DNA from: Streptomyces sp. NBC_01306
GTDB taxonomy: Bacteria; Actinomycetota; Actinomycetes; Streptomycetales; Streptomycetaceae
Direction: 5' to 3'
Length of the DNA stretch: 64,000 bases
Assembly (NCBI RefSeq): GCF_026340465.1
Contig: NZ_JAPEPC010000001.1
Span: 4,140,001-4,204,000, forward strand
Shown: positions 17,148 through 25,651 of the stretch, piece by piece
Layout: every line of letters starts with the position of its first letter
How positions within the stretch are numbered: the first letter of the stretch is position 1
Program-made: the position numbers and the translations under genes
The notes under the pieces: model-generated
The model's input: only the letters and a program-made list of their open reading frames with translations
Database searches by the model: none
What the model was told of the DNA's origin: nothing

Positions 17148-20100
17148 GCTCGTTCACTTCCTCGTGTGCCGGTACCCGTTCCGGTACCTGTGCCGGTGCC
17201 GGTGCTCGGACCTGTGCCGGTGTCTGCTGCCGCTGCTCCGGCCGTCCCGCGCGCTGTCAACCGGCCCCTGTTCTCCCTCAATTGACCGGAGAGTGCGGTC
17301 TGCTCCTTCAGCGCGGCTTCGGTGAAGACCCGGTAACCGGTGTCAGGCCGGTATCCGTGGATCTCGCGGGTGTCGAGGGCTTCCATGTACCGCAGCACCT
17401 CCTTGTTGATCACCTGTCCGGGTACCAGCACGGGGAAGCCCGGCGGGTACGGGGTGACGAAGGTGGCCGAGACGACCTCGCGGCCCCCGGCGACGGCCTC
17501 GCCGACCTCGTGCGACGGCAGGTACTCGCACTGGGTGTCGTCGTAGGCGAGGAAGAACGCGGTCCGCAGGTCGCCCTCCGGGGTGTGCACACCCGGACGG
17601 AAAGCGGCGTGGAACTCGCTGAAGTCCGGCAGCGCGGCCGAAGGGTCGTTGAGAGCCGCCCTCCGCCTGCGGTGCACGGCCCGCTCGCGCGGGTTCATCT
17701 CCTCGATGTTCTCCCGGAGTTCCTCGACGATCTTCACGAGGACCTCGATGAGATAGGCGACCGCGCTGCGCGTGGTGCCGATGGTGGTCATGAACAGCAG
17801 CGTGTTCCGGGTGGTCTTGTTGACCTGGACGCCGTACCGGTCCATGAGGTGCTCGTGCTTGAAGGTGTCGCCGTCGATCCCGGTGCGGCCGATGTGCAGC
17901 GTCGCCCGGGTGGGGTCGAGGACGAACTCGTCGTCCTGCCAGGCGGCGGACATCCGGGCGAGCCCGGTCCGCAGGGGCTGCTCCACGCCGGAGGAACGGA
18001 ACCGGGCGGGGACCAGCTCGGGTGTGGTGAGGAAGTGCAGGTAGCGACTCAGCAGCGGATGCTGGTCGATCGCGTCCCGCAGCACCCCCGCCTGCTCCAG
18101 CTGCTTCTGTACGAGTTCGAAACCCTCCAGCTCGGCCTGCCGGCGGCCGAGGTCGAGGGAGGCGAGGATCTGGTAGTTGGGCGAGGTCGAGGTGTGCGTC
18201 ATGTACGCCTCGCGGAAGGTCTCCGCGACCTTGTGCCGGAACTCCTGGTCGAAGACGTGGATCATCGACCCCTGGCGCAGTGAGGTGAGCGTCTTGTGCG
18301 TGGACTGGGTGGCGTACACCCGGACCCGCACGGTGTCCGGGTCAGGCATCAGCCGGCTGCTGAGCAGGGTCTCCTCGTCCGGTTCAGCGCCCAGCTCCCG
18401 GCGGTGCGCGGCGTACCGCTGGGCGTAGTCCGCGCTCCGGTAGCGGTCGGTCAGCTCGCGGGCCGCGGCCATCGCGGTGCGGCGCCGGTAGACGGGGTGG
18501 AAGCGGGCGAAGGCGAACCACGCCTCGTCCCAGAGGAACGCCAGGTCCGGCTTGAGCGCCAGGCATTCCTCCATCACCCGGGAGGGGTTGTAGACGATTC
18601 CGTCGAAGGTGCAGTTGGTGAGGAGGAGCAGCTTGACGCGGTCCAGCAGGCCCTCGCGCCGCAGCATCAGCAGCTTCCGCTTGATCTCCTCGATCGGCAC
18701 GGCGCCGTACATTCCGTACTGGTCGAGCGGGTACGCGTCGAGGTAGACGACATGGGCGCCGGCCAGCATCAGCCCGTAGTGGTGGGACTTGTGGCAGTTG
18801 CGGTCCACGAGCACGACGTCGCCGGGCCGCACCAGGGCCTGGACGACGACCTTGTTGGCGGTGGAGGTGCCGTTGGTGACGAAGTACGTCTGCCGTGCGC
18901 CGAACGCACGGGCCGCCAGGTCCTGGGCCTCACGCAGCGGTCCGGTCGGCTCAAGGAGCGAGTCCAGGCCGCCGGAGGTGGCGGAGGTCTCGGCGAGGAA
19001 GATGTTGAGGCCGTAGAAGCGGGCCATCTCCGGGATCCAGTGCGAGGTGACCACGGAGGTGCCGCGCGAGATGGGCAGGGCGTGGAAGACACCGGAGGGC
19101 CGTCGGCTGTGGGCCCGCAGCGCGGTGAAGAAGGGCGCGCGGTACCGCTCGCCGATGCCGTGCAGGATGGACAGGTGCAGTTCGAGCAGGCCCTCGCGGG
19201 CGTGGAAGACCCGGGCGAAGCGGCGGCTGAGCGAACCCGCTGTCCGCTCGACCGAGGCCTCCGTCATCAGATAGAGGTCCAGTTCAGGCCGGAGCGCGAG
19301 CAACCGGTCGCCGAGCAACTGCGCCCGCTGCTCGGGCTGTCGGCCGCACGGGATGTGCTGCCCGGCGTCGCCCTCGAAGAAGCGCCGCAGTACGTGCAGG
19401 TCGTGCGCGGACCGGTCGGCGAAGCGGTGGCGGATGACGACGGCCTGCACGCTGGAGTTGACCAGCGCGGTGACGACCGCGTCCTCGAAGCTGGGGGAGA
19501 TGACGAGGCTGTAGACGAACTCGTCCTCGTCACGGCGCTGCCGGCGCAGTTCGTCGCGCAGCGCCTGTTCCTCCTGGTCGTCGAGTTCGCCGACGACCAG
19601 GACCTCGAAGTACGGCTTCGATGCCGCCGCGCCCGGGTCGTACCCCGCTGTGCCGTCGGCCTCCGCCGGTCCGTCGTGCGGGGCCAGGGGGGAGGGGGTG
19701 TGGTGGTAGGAGCCGGTGCTCAGCGCCCGGTTCAGTTCCTCCGCGCGCTGTGACAGCCTCCGGTGGTCGCCCGTCTCGTGCAGCCGGCGCAGTTCGGCGA
19801 GGCCGGCCTTGCCGGGGAAGGCCCAGCAGTTCTCGATCGGGGTGAGCAGCTGGAACAGCTCCTCCAGGCGCCCGGCGTCCTGTTCGCCGGGCGGCCGGTG
19901 CGTGAGTTCGCCCAGTGAGCTCCAGGCGTCGGCACGCAACTGGCGGACGCTGTTGTGGACGGTGGCCGTCAGCGGACCCGTGCCGGTGCCGGTGCCGGTG
20001 CCGGTGTCCGGCTGGTCGGCGGCCGTCGGCGGATCGGTGTCCGGTTGGTCGGCTGCCGGTGAATCCCCTGAGCGCGTAATGGCGTTCACGGCCGGCGCCG

Positions 20101-20161
20101 GTGAATTCCCCGCGTGCGTACCGGCGTTCGCGGCTGCCGGGCCGGCGGCCTGGTCGCCCAT
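17144..20161 (-). CDS. Large Orn/Lys/Arg-type PLP decarboxylase inside the hut operon
   Basis: A 1005-residue fold-type I PLP decarboxylase. About 215 residues of low-complexity and unassigned sequence come first, then a receiver-like N-terminal domain (FEVLVVGELDDQEEQ...), then the major domain with GTSTANKVVVQAL, LWDEAWFAF (PLP-ring Asp) and STHKTLTSLRQGSM, Lys623 being the expected Schiff-base lysine. The C-terminal domain ends in a second Gly-Thr repeat. Longer than the usual 700-930 residues because of these tails. It starts 50 bp after hutI, preceded by GAAGGGAACC; the reading frame stays open upstream through hutI but that part is antisense-like noise. Substrate unknown: ornithine, lysine and arginine are typical. 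Confidence 0.86.
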   Translation of the reverse strand: MGDQAAGPAAANAGTHAGNSPAPAVNAITRSGDSPAADQPDTDPPTAADQPDTGTGTGTGTGPLTATVHNSVRQLRADAWSSLGELTHRPPGEQDAGRLEELFQLLTPIENCWAFPGKAGLAELRRLHETGDHRRLSQRAEELNRALSTGSYHHTPSPLAPHDGPAEADGTAGYDPGAAASKPYFEVLVVGELDDQEEQALRDELRRQRRDEDEFVYSLVISPSFEDAVVTALVNSSVQAVVIRHRFADRSAHDLHVLRRFFEGDAGQHIPCGRQPEQRAQLLGDRLLALRPELDLYLMTEASVERTAGSLSRRFARVFHAREGLLELHLSILHGIGERYRAPFFTALRAHSRRPSGVFHALPISRGTSVVTSHWIPEMARFYGLNIFLAETSATSGGLDSLLEPTGPLREAQDLAARAFGARQTYFVTNGTSTANKVVVQALVRPGDVVLVDRNCHKSHHYGLMLAGAHVVYLDAYPLDQYGMYGAVPIEEIKRKLLMLRREGLLDRVKLLLLTNCTFDGIVYNPSRVMEECLALKPDLAFLWDEAWFAFARFHPVYRRRTAMAAARELTDRYRSADYAQRYAAHRRELGAEPDEETLLSSRLMPDPDTVRVRVYATQSTHKTLTSLRQGSMIHVFDQEFRHKVAETFREAYMTHTSTSPNYQILASLDLGRRQAELEGFELVQKQLEQAGVLRDAIDQHPLLSRYLHFLTTPELVPARFRSSGVEQPLRTGLARMSAAWQDDEFVLDPTRATLHIGRTGIDGDTFKHEHLMDRYGVQVNKTTRNTLLFMTTIGTTRSAVAYLIEVLVKIVEELRENIEEMNPRERAVHRRRRAALNDPSAALPDFSEFHAAFRPGVHTPEGDLRTAFFLAYDDTQCEYLPSHEVGEAVAGGREVVSATFVTPYPPGFPVLVPGQVINKEVLRYMEALDTREIHGYRPDTGYRVFTEAALKEQTALSGQLRENRGRLTARGTAGAAAADTGTGPSTGTGTGTGTGTGTRGSERA
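17162..17225 (-). repeat. Gly-Thr-coding repeat at the 3' end of the decarboxylase gene
   Basis: Imperfect tandem GTGCCG/GTACCG hexamers encode the alternating Gly-Thr tail of the decarboxylase. A matching tract (19978-20007, perfect GTGCCG units) encodes Gly-Thr repeats near the N-terminus of the same protein. Confidence 0.8.
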
Positions 20162-20211
20162 CTGAGTGGTTCCCTTCGGGTGAGGTCGTGCGGCTCGCCG
20201 CGGTCTGCCGC

Positions 20212-21399
20212 TCACGAGGCGTCCGGGTGGCGCCGGCCCGCCTGCCACACGGCGGAGACCAGGGGTACCCCGGGCCGGTAGGCGAGGTGGACATGGGAGG
20301 GGGCGTCGAGGAGGGCGAGGTCGGCGCGGGCGCCGGGTGCGAGGCGGCCGATTTCGTCGCGGCGCAGGGCCCGGGCGCCGCCGGCGGTGGCGGCCCAGAG
20401 GGCCTCGTCGGGGGTCATGCCCATCTCCCGTACGGCGATGGCGATACAGAAGGGCATCGAGCTGGTGAAGGAGGAGCCGGGGTTGCAGTCGGTGGACAGG
20501 GCGACGGTGGCGCCCGCGTCGAGGAGCCGTCGGGCGTCGGGGTAGGTGGCGCGGGTGGAGAACTCGCAGCCGGGCAGCAGTGTGGCGACGGTGGTGCCGT
20601 GGGCGAGGGCGTCGACGTCGGCGTCGGTGAGATGCGTGCAGTGGTCGGCCGAGGCCGCTCCGAGTTCGACGGCGAGCTGGACACCGGGCCCGTAGGAGAG
20701 CTGGTTGGCATGGACCCGGGGGAGGAGGCCCTTGGCCAGGCCGGCGGTGAGGATCGCGCGGGCCTGGTCGCCGTCGAAGGCGCCCTTCTCGCAGAACACG
20801 TCGATCCAGCGGGCGTACGGGGCGCACGCGTCCAGCATCGGTCCGGTGACCAGATCGACGTACCCGGCGGGGTCGTCGGCGTACTCGGGCGCGACGATGT
20901 GCGCACCCAGGAACGTCACCTCGTCCGTGTGCTCCCTCGCCACCCGCAGCGCGCGGGCCTCCTGCTCGGGGGTGAGGCCGTAACCGGACTTCGTCTCCAG
21001 CGTGGTCGTTCCCTGCCGGAGCGCCTCGGTGAGGTAGCGGGCGAGGTTGGCGCTCAGCGCGTCGTCGCTCGCCTCGCGGGTGGCGGCGACGGTGGTGCGG
21101 ATGCCACCGGCGGTGTAGGAGCGGCCCGACATACGGGCGTTGAACTCCTCGGTGCGGTCGCCCGCGAAGATCAGGTGGTTGTGCGAGTCGACGAAGCCGG
21201 GGATGACGGCGCGCCCCTCTGCGTCGACGCGGTGGTCCGCCGCCGGCGCCGTGCCGGCGGGCCCGACCCAGGCGATGTCCGTGCCCTCGATCAGGACGGC
21301 GGCGTCGCGGAGCAGCCCCAGGGGTCCTGCACCGAGCGAGGGATCGTTGGTGACGAGGCTGCCGATGTTCGTGACGAGGGTGGTGGTCGCATGTGCCAT
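20212..21399 (-). CDS. hutI: Imidazolonepropionase
   Basis: A 395-residue amidohydrolase that opens 4-imidazolone-5-propionate to N-formimino-L-glutamate, step three of histidine breakdown. Seen are the metal motif VDSHNHLIFAGDRTEEF (HxH), the family signature MSGRSYTAGGI, SGYGLTPEQE, HANQLSYG and STDCNPGSS. Length matches the family. The ATG is preceded by GGAGAC. It is the first gene of a minus-strand operon with the decarboxylase and hutD, and divergent from an IclR regulator with a hut-type operator between them. Confidence 0.95.
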   Translation of the reverse strand: MAHATTTLVTNIGSLVTNDPSLGAGPLGLLRDAAVLIEGTDIAWVGPAGTAPAADHRVDAEGRAVIPGFVDSHNHLIFAGDRTEEFNARMSGRSYTAGGIRTTVAATREASDDALSANLARYLTEALRQGTTTLETKSGYGLTPEQEARALRVAREHTDEVTFLGAHIVAPEYADDPAGYVDLVTGPMLDACAPYARWIDVFCEKGAFDGDQARAILTAGLAKGLLPRVHANQLSYGPGVQLAVELGAASADHCTHLTDADVDALAHGTTVATLLPGCEFSTRATYPDARRLLDAGATVALSTDCNPGSSFTSSMPFCIAIAVREMGMTPDEALWAATAGGARALRRDEIGRLAPGARADLALLDAPSHVHLAYRPGVPLVSAVWQAGRRHPDAS

Positions 21400-21454
21400 G
21401 TCTCCATGTAGCCCCAGGCGGAGGCCGTACCGCCACGGCGGCCGAGTACCTACC

Positions 21455-21470
21455 GTCTGGCATCCGAGAC
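21455..21470. promoter_or_regulatory. GGATCC-type hut operator, hutI/iclR copy
   Basis: GTCTGGCATCCGAGAC, an imperfect palindrome between divergent hutI and the first IclR gene. It matches 13-14 of 16 positions of the copies before hutH and hutU (consensus GTCTSGGATCCSRGAC). It sits about 55 bp from both start codons. Confidence 0.6.
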
Positions 21471-21510
21471 ACGTTGCGGTTGTGGTCACGGCGGCTGCAC
21501 TCGGCGCGCG

Positions 21511-21516
21511 TACGCT
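21511..21516 (+). promoter_or_regulatory. Candidate -10 box, leaderless iclR transcript
   Basis: TACGCT (TANNNT) ends 6 nt before the ATG of the IclR gene and there is no ribosome-binding sequence, which suggests a leaderless message. Confidence 0.4.
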
Positions 21517-21522
21517 CGCGAT

Positions 21523-22326
21523 ATGTCCACTGTGCCCGCCGCCGCCCAGGTGTTGGCGATCCTGCGCTATCTCGCACGTCAGGCGGGCCCGGTGCCCGCC
21601 GCCGCCATCAGCCGCGATGTCGGGCTGCCCCGGTCGACGACGTACCACCTGCTCGACACCCTCGCCCGCGAGGACTTCGTCGCCCACCTGCCGGAGGAGC
21701 GCCGTTACGGGCTGGGTGTCAGCGCCTTCGAGCTCGCGTCGGGTTACAGCAGGCAGGCCCCCTTCGAGCGGCTGGCCCGGCTGCCGCTCGCGCAGCTCGT
21801 CGACCGCACCGGGCACAACGCGCACCTCGCGCTGCTGCACGGGCGCGAGGTCCTGTATGTGATCGAGGAGCGCGCGCCGGGCCGGGCGCCGCTGGTCAGC
21901 GATGTGGGGGTGCGCCTGCCGGCCCACCTCACCGCCAGCGGCCGTGCCGTGCTCGCGCGGCTGTCCCGGGCGCAGGTGCGGGCGCTCTTCCCCGACGCGT
22001 CGGCGTTCGTCTCCCGTAACGAGACCGGGCCGAACTCGCTGTCGGCGCTCCACAACCTGCTGGTCGGGGTGCGGCGTCGTGGTTACGCGACGGAGGAGGG
22101 GGAGGTCACCCGCGGCTTCTCCTCCGTCGCCGCCGCCGTGCTCGACCACAGTGCTCACCCCATCGCGGGCGTCGCGGTCACCTTCCCCGGCGCCGCGGTG
22201 GGCCCGGAGGAGCGGGAGCGGATCGCGGGCCACGTCTCCCGTACCGCCCGGGAGCTGACCCGCCGGGTGGGCGGCGTGCTGGAGGCGCCACCGGGCGTGG
22301 AAGAAGGGCCGGCGCGCGGCGTTTGA
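21523..22326 (+). CDS. IclR-family regulator divergent from hutI
   Basis: A 267-residue regulator: winged HTH at about residues 5-60 (VPAAAISRDVGLPRSTTYHLLDTLAREDFV) and an IclR effector domain (about 75-250) including the VGVRLPAHLTASGRAVLA and EGEVTRGFSSVAAAV motifs. Divergent orientation and the operator in the spacer make it the best candidate for control of hutI and, through the shared motif, hutH and hutU. It converges on hutH across a strong hairpin. About 50% similar by eye to the second IclR gene in this locus. Confidence 0.92.
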   Translation: MSTVPAAAQVLAILRYLARQAGPVPAAAISRDVGLPRSTTYHLLDTLAREDFVAHLPEERRYGLGVSAFELASGYSRQAPFERLARLPLAQLVDRTGHNAHLALLHGREVLYVIEERAPGRAPLVSDVGVRLPAHLTASGRAVLARLSRAQVRALFPDASAFVSRNETGPNSLSALHNLLVGVRRRGYATEEGEVTRGFSSVAAAVLDHSAHPIAGVAVTFPGAAVGPEERERIAGHVSRTARELTRRVGGVLEAPPGVEEGPARGV

Positions 22327-22362
22327 GCACCACCGGGCGCGCCGGCCCTTCGTATGGGGGCC

Positions 22363-22408
22363 GGCCGGTCCGGACCGTACGGGTGCTGCCGTACGGAACG
22401 GACCGGCC
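22363..22408. terminator. Bidirectional hairpin between iclR and hutH
   Basis: Two 20-nt arms (22363-22382 and 22389-22408) pair at 18 of 20 positions around the loop GTGCTG, located between the convergent stop codons of the IclR gene and hutH. Confidence 0.75.
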
Positions 22409-22416
22409 GGACGCGG

Positions 22417-23961
22417 TCAGCTGAGCCGGCCGACAGCCGACTCCGCGGCGGCCACAGCGGCGCCGTCGGCGACATAGCGCACGGACGCCTCGATCTCGGG
22501 GGCGAGCCAGCGGTCGGGGCCGGGGCCCTCGACGGTCTGGCGCAGTGCGCCGAGCACCGCGGCCGTCCCGGGCGCCGGGGTCAGCGGGGCCCGCAGGTCG
22601 AGCGCGCGCGCAGCGGTGTAGATCTCGACGGCGAGGACGCGGGTGAGCCCGTCGATGGCGCGGCGCAGCTTGCGGGCGGCGGACCAGCCCATCGAGACGT
22701 GGTCCTCCTGCATGGCGCTGGAGGGGATGGAGTCGACCGAGGCGGGCGCGGCCAGCCGCTTGAGCTCGGAGACGATCGCCGCCTGCGTGTACTGCGCGAT
22801 CATGTGGCCGGAGTCGACGCCCGGGTCGTCGGCGAGGAACGGGTTCAGACCGTGGTTGCGGGCCACGTCGAGGAAGCGGTCGGTGCGCCGCTCGGAGATC
22901 GACGCCAGGTCGGCGACGGAGATGGCGAGGAAGTCCAGGACAGCGGCGACCGGTGCGCCGTGGAAGTTGCCGTTGGACTCCACGCGTCCGTCGTGGGTCA
23001 CCACCGGGTTGTCGACGGCGCTGGCGAGCTCGCGGGAGGCGACGGTCTCGGCGTGGGCGAGGGTGTCGCGGGCCGCGCCGTGCACCTGCGGGGAGCAGCG
23101 CAGGGAGTACGCGTCCTGCACGCGGGTGCACTCCGGGCCGCGGTGGCTGGCGACGATGCCGGAACCGGCCATCAGCGCGCGCAGGTTCGCCGCGCTGTCG
23201 GCCTGGCCCGGGTGCGGGCGCAGCGCCTGGAGGTCGGCGGCGAAAACGGCGTCGGTGCCGAGCTGGCCCTCGACGCTCATCGCGGCGGCGATGTCGGCGG
23301 TGCGCAGCAGCTTCCGCAGGTCGTGTGCGGCCAGCACGAGCATGCCGAGCATGCCGTCGGTGCCGTTGATGAGGGCGAGGCCCTCCTTCTCGTGCAGGGT
23401 GACCGGGGTGAGGCCCGCCTCGGCCAGCGCCTCGCCGGCCGGCTTGCGCACGCCCTGCGCGTCCCGCACCTCGCCCTCGCCCATGACGGCGAGCGCGCAG
23501 TGTGCCAGCGGCGCGAGGTCGCCGGAGCAGCCGAGGGAGCCGTACTCGTGCACGATCGGGGTCAGGCCGGCGTTGAGCAGCGCCGCGTAGGCCTCGGCGG
23601 TCTCCGTGCGCACTCCCGTACGGCCGGTGGCCAGCGTCGACAGCCGCAGCAGGACGAGGGCGCGCACCACCTCGCGCTCCACCTCGGGGCCGGAACCGGC
23701 GGCGTGCGAACGCACCAGGCTCCGCTGGAGCTGGGCGCGCAGTTCGGTGGGGATGTGCCGGGTGGCCAGCGCGCCGAAGCCGGTGGAGACGCCGTAGTGG
23801 GGGACCACGTCGTCGGCGAGGCTCTCGATCACCTCGCGGCTGCGCGCGATCTCCTTGAGGGCTTCCGGGGAGAGCTCGACGCGTGCGTCGTGGCGTGCGA
23901 CGGCGACGACATCTTCGGCGGAGAGAGGGCCGATACCTACAACAATGTTCATGTCTTCCAT
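22417..23961 (-). CDS. hutH: Histidine ammonia-lyase
   Basis: A 514-residue lyase that removes ammonia from L-histidine to give urocanate. The MIO-forming segment reads GSLGCSGDLAPLAH (Ser146 here), that is Cys-Ser-Gly rather than the common Ala-Ser-Gly, as I recall also for other streptomycete enzymes. Other family motifs are YGVSTGFGALA, EKEGLALINGTDGML, VESNGNFHGAPV and SIPSSAMQEDHVSMGW. The start could be the ATG at 23961 or at 23952 (then Ser143, with GGAAG just ahead). The gene has its own promoter region carrying the double hut palindrome. Confidence 0.95.
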   Translation of the reverse strand: MEDMNIVVGIGPLSAEDVVAVARHDARVELSPEALKEIARSREVIESLADDVVPHYGVSTGFGALATRHIPTELRAQLQRSLVRSHAAGSGPEVEREVVRALVLLRLSTLATGRTGVRTETAEAYAALLNAGLTPIVHEYGSLGCSGDLAPLAHCALAVMGEGEVRDAQGVRKPAGEALAEAGLTPVTLHEKEGLALINGTDGMLGMLVLAAHDLRKLLRTADIAAAMSVEGQLGTDAVFAADLQALRPHPGQADSAANLRALMAGSGIVASHRGPECTRVQDAYSLRCSPQVHGAARDTLAHAETVASRELASAVDNPVVTHDGRVESNGNFHGAPVAAVLDFLAISVADLASISERRTDRFLDVARNHGLNPFLADDPGVDSGHMIAQYTQAAIVSELKRLAAPASVDSIPSSAMQEDHVSMGWSAARKLRRAIDGLTRVLAVEIYTAARALDLRAPLTPAPGTAAVLGALRQTVEGPGPDRWLAPEIEASVRYVADGAAVAAAESAVGRLS

Positions 23962-23996
23962 GAAGCCGCATGTCAAGGCCGGACGCGACAGGTGGC

Positions 23997-24058
23997 GGGA
24001 CAGATATGTCCGGGATCCCAGACAGTGTGAAGTCTGGGATCCCGGACACATCTGTCCC
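23997..24058. promoter_or_regulatory. Double hut palindrome forming a 27-bp-arm inverted repeat
   Basis: Two near-perfect 16-bp palindromes, GTCCGGGATCCCAGAC (24008-24023) and GTCTGGGATCCCGGAC (24032-24047), stand 24 bp centre to centre. They are inverted copies, so with flanks the element is a hairpin with 27-nt arms (23997-24023, 24032-24058; one mismatch) and an 8-nt loop. It is 36-97 bp upstream of hutH and 17-78 bp after the permease stop, so it may serve as hutH operator, permease terminator, or both. Confidence 0.72.
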
Positions 24059-24074
24059 GGCGCGCGCCTGTCGG

Positions 24075-25499
24075 TTACCGGCGGCCCGCCGGAACGGTCT
24101 CCGGCTCGGGCGCTCCCGCCTCGTCACTGCGCCGGCGGGCTTCGAGGCGCGGACCCACCCAGAGCTGGTGGACGCCCGCGAGCAGCGCCAGCCACACGAC
24201 ACCGACGACCAGGGCGATGCGGGTGCTCCCGTAGAAGCCGAGTACCACCAGGACGCCGACCATGAAGACGATGGCGGCGATCTGTCCGTACGGCCACCAG
24301 GGGACGGGGAACTTCAGGGCGGACTGTTCCTCGCCGGGCATGTCCCGCCGGGCCTTCACCTGGGTCAGCAGGATCATCAGCCACACCCAGACCGTGGCGA
24401 AGGTGGCGATCGAGGAGATGATCAGGAAGACCTTGCCCGGCATCAGGTAGTTCATCAGGACGCCGAGGAGCAGCGCTCCGATCATGATGAGGGTGGTCAC
24501 CCACGGCACGCCGTTGCGGCTGAGCCGGCGCATGACCGCGGGCCCCTGCCCGCGCTCCGCCAGGCCGAACATCATGCGCCCGGCGGCGAAGATGTCGCTG
24601 TTGATCGCCGAGAGGGCCGCGGTGAGGACGACGGCGTTCAGCACGGTGGCGGCCGACTTGAGGCCGACGCCGGTGAAGATCTGGACGAACGGGCTGCCCG
24701 ATGTGCCGACGTGCTGCCAGGGGTTGACGGACATGATGACGGCGAGGGTCAGGACGTAGAACAGGATGATGCGCACGGGGATCGAGTTGACCGCGCTCGG
24801 GATGGTCTTCTCCGGGGAGTCGGCCTCTCCTGCCGTGACACCGATGATCTCCGTGCCGCCGAAGGCGAACATGACCACGGCGAAGGAGACGACGAAGCCG
24901 TGGGCGCCGTGGGCGAAGAAGCCGCCGTTGTCCCAGAGATTCGATATGCCGACGTGTTCGCTCCCGCTGCCGAGACCGAAGGCGATCACGGCGATGCCCC
25001 CGAGGATCATCGCGACGATGGCGATGATCTTCACCAGGGACAGCCAGAACTCCAGCTCACCGAAGACCTTGACGCTGACGAGGTTGAGCGCGCCGATGAC
25101 GAGGACGGCGGCCAGCACCCAGATCCACCGCGGCACACCGGGGAACCAGAAGCCCATGTAGACGCCGACCGCGGTGATGTCCGCGATACAGACGATGACC
25201 ATCTCGAAGGCGTAGGTCCAGCCCGTGGTGAAGCCGGCCAGCGGGCCGAGATGTTTCGTGGCGTACTCGCCGAAGGAGCCGGCGCACGGGGAGCTGACGG
25301 CCATCTCGCCGAGCGACCGCAGGACGAGGAAGACGGCGGCGCCGCCGATGAGATACGCCAGGAGCACGGCGGGCCCGGCTGCCTTGATGGATTCGGAGGA
25401 CCCGTAGAAGAGTCCGGTACCGATCGCCGAACCGAGTGCGATGAAGCGTATGTGCCGAGAAGTGAGACCTCGGCTCAGCGTCGCTTTTTCGGAAGCCAA
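24075..25499 (-). CDS. APC-family amino-acid permease (probable histidine/urocanate uptake)
   Basis: A 474-residue, 12-segment permease of the amino acid-polyamine-organocation group. The N-terminal motif SRHIRFIALGSAIGTGLFYGS and EMAVSSPCAGSFGEYA resemble the AAT (ProY/HutT/LysP) subfamily that imports histidine, proline or aromatic acids. The TTG start is chosen because GGGAGGACACAG lies just ahead and the protein begins right before the conserved region; an upstream in-frame extension would include the promoter and operator. Its place between hutH and a HutC-like regulator makes histidine or urocanate the likely substrate. Confidence 0.87.
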   Translation of the reverse strand: MASEKATLSRGLTSRHIRFIALGSAIGTGLFYGSSESIKAAGPAVLLAYLIGGAAVFLVLRSLGEMAVSSPCAGSFGEYATKHLGPLAGFTTGWTYAFEMVIVCIADITAVGVYMGFWFPGVPRWIWVLAAVLVIGALNLVSVKVFGELEFWLSLVKIIAIVAMILGGIAVIAFGLGSGSEHVGISNLWDNGGFFAHGAHGFVVSFAVVMFAFGGTEIIGVTAGEADSPEKTIPSAVNSIPVRIILFYVLTLAVIMSVNPWQHVGTSGSPFVQIFTGVGLKSAATVLNAVVLTAALSAINSDIFAAGRMMFGLAERGQGPAVMRRLSRNGVPWVTTLIMIGALLLGVLMNYLMPGKVFLIISSIATFATVWVWLMILLTQVKARRDMPGEEQSALKFPVPWWPYGQIAAIVFMVGVLVVLGFYGSTRIALVVGVVWLALLAGVHQLWVGPRLEARRRSDEAGAPEPETVPAGRR

Positions 25500-25607
25500 C
25501 TGTGTCCTCCCTTGGGACCAGCGGTGATGGGGGGTGCGGGCCTTTGGGGGAGGTAGGGCGGAGTGGGGACTCTCCGAGCCCTGAGCGCCGCGCACCGTGG
25601 GGAGCAC

Positions 25608-25640
25608 CCTGTATATTCCTGTATATACAGGTGTTGTCAA
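25608..25640 (-). promoter_or_regulatory. Permease promoter with HutC-like palindrome in the spacer
   Basis: On the minus strand a perfect -35 TTGACA (25640-25635) is followed by 17 nt and AATATA (25617-25612). The spacer holds the perfect 14-bp palindrome CCTGTATATACAGG (25618-25631); a half-copy CCTGTATATT (25608-25617) directly abuts it over the -10. The palindrome resembles operators of HutC-type GntR repressors (TGTATATACA core). Binding would block RNA polymerase outright. Confidence 0.7.
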
Positions 25641-25651
25641 GGGGTGATCCA

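Noticed and set aside
20162..21577. Upstream open extension of the decarboxylase frame through hutI to 21577
   Set aside because: The hutI protein is encoded in another frame here, and a good ribosome site precedes the ATG at 20161.
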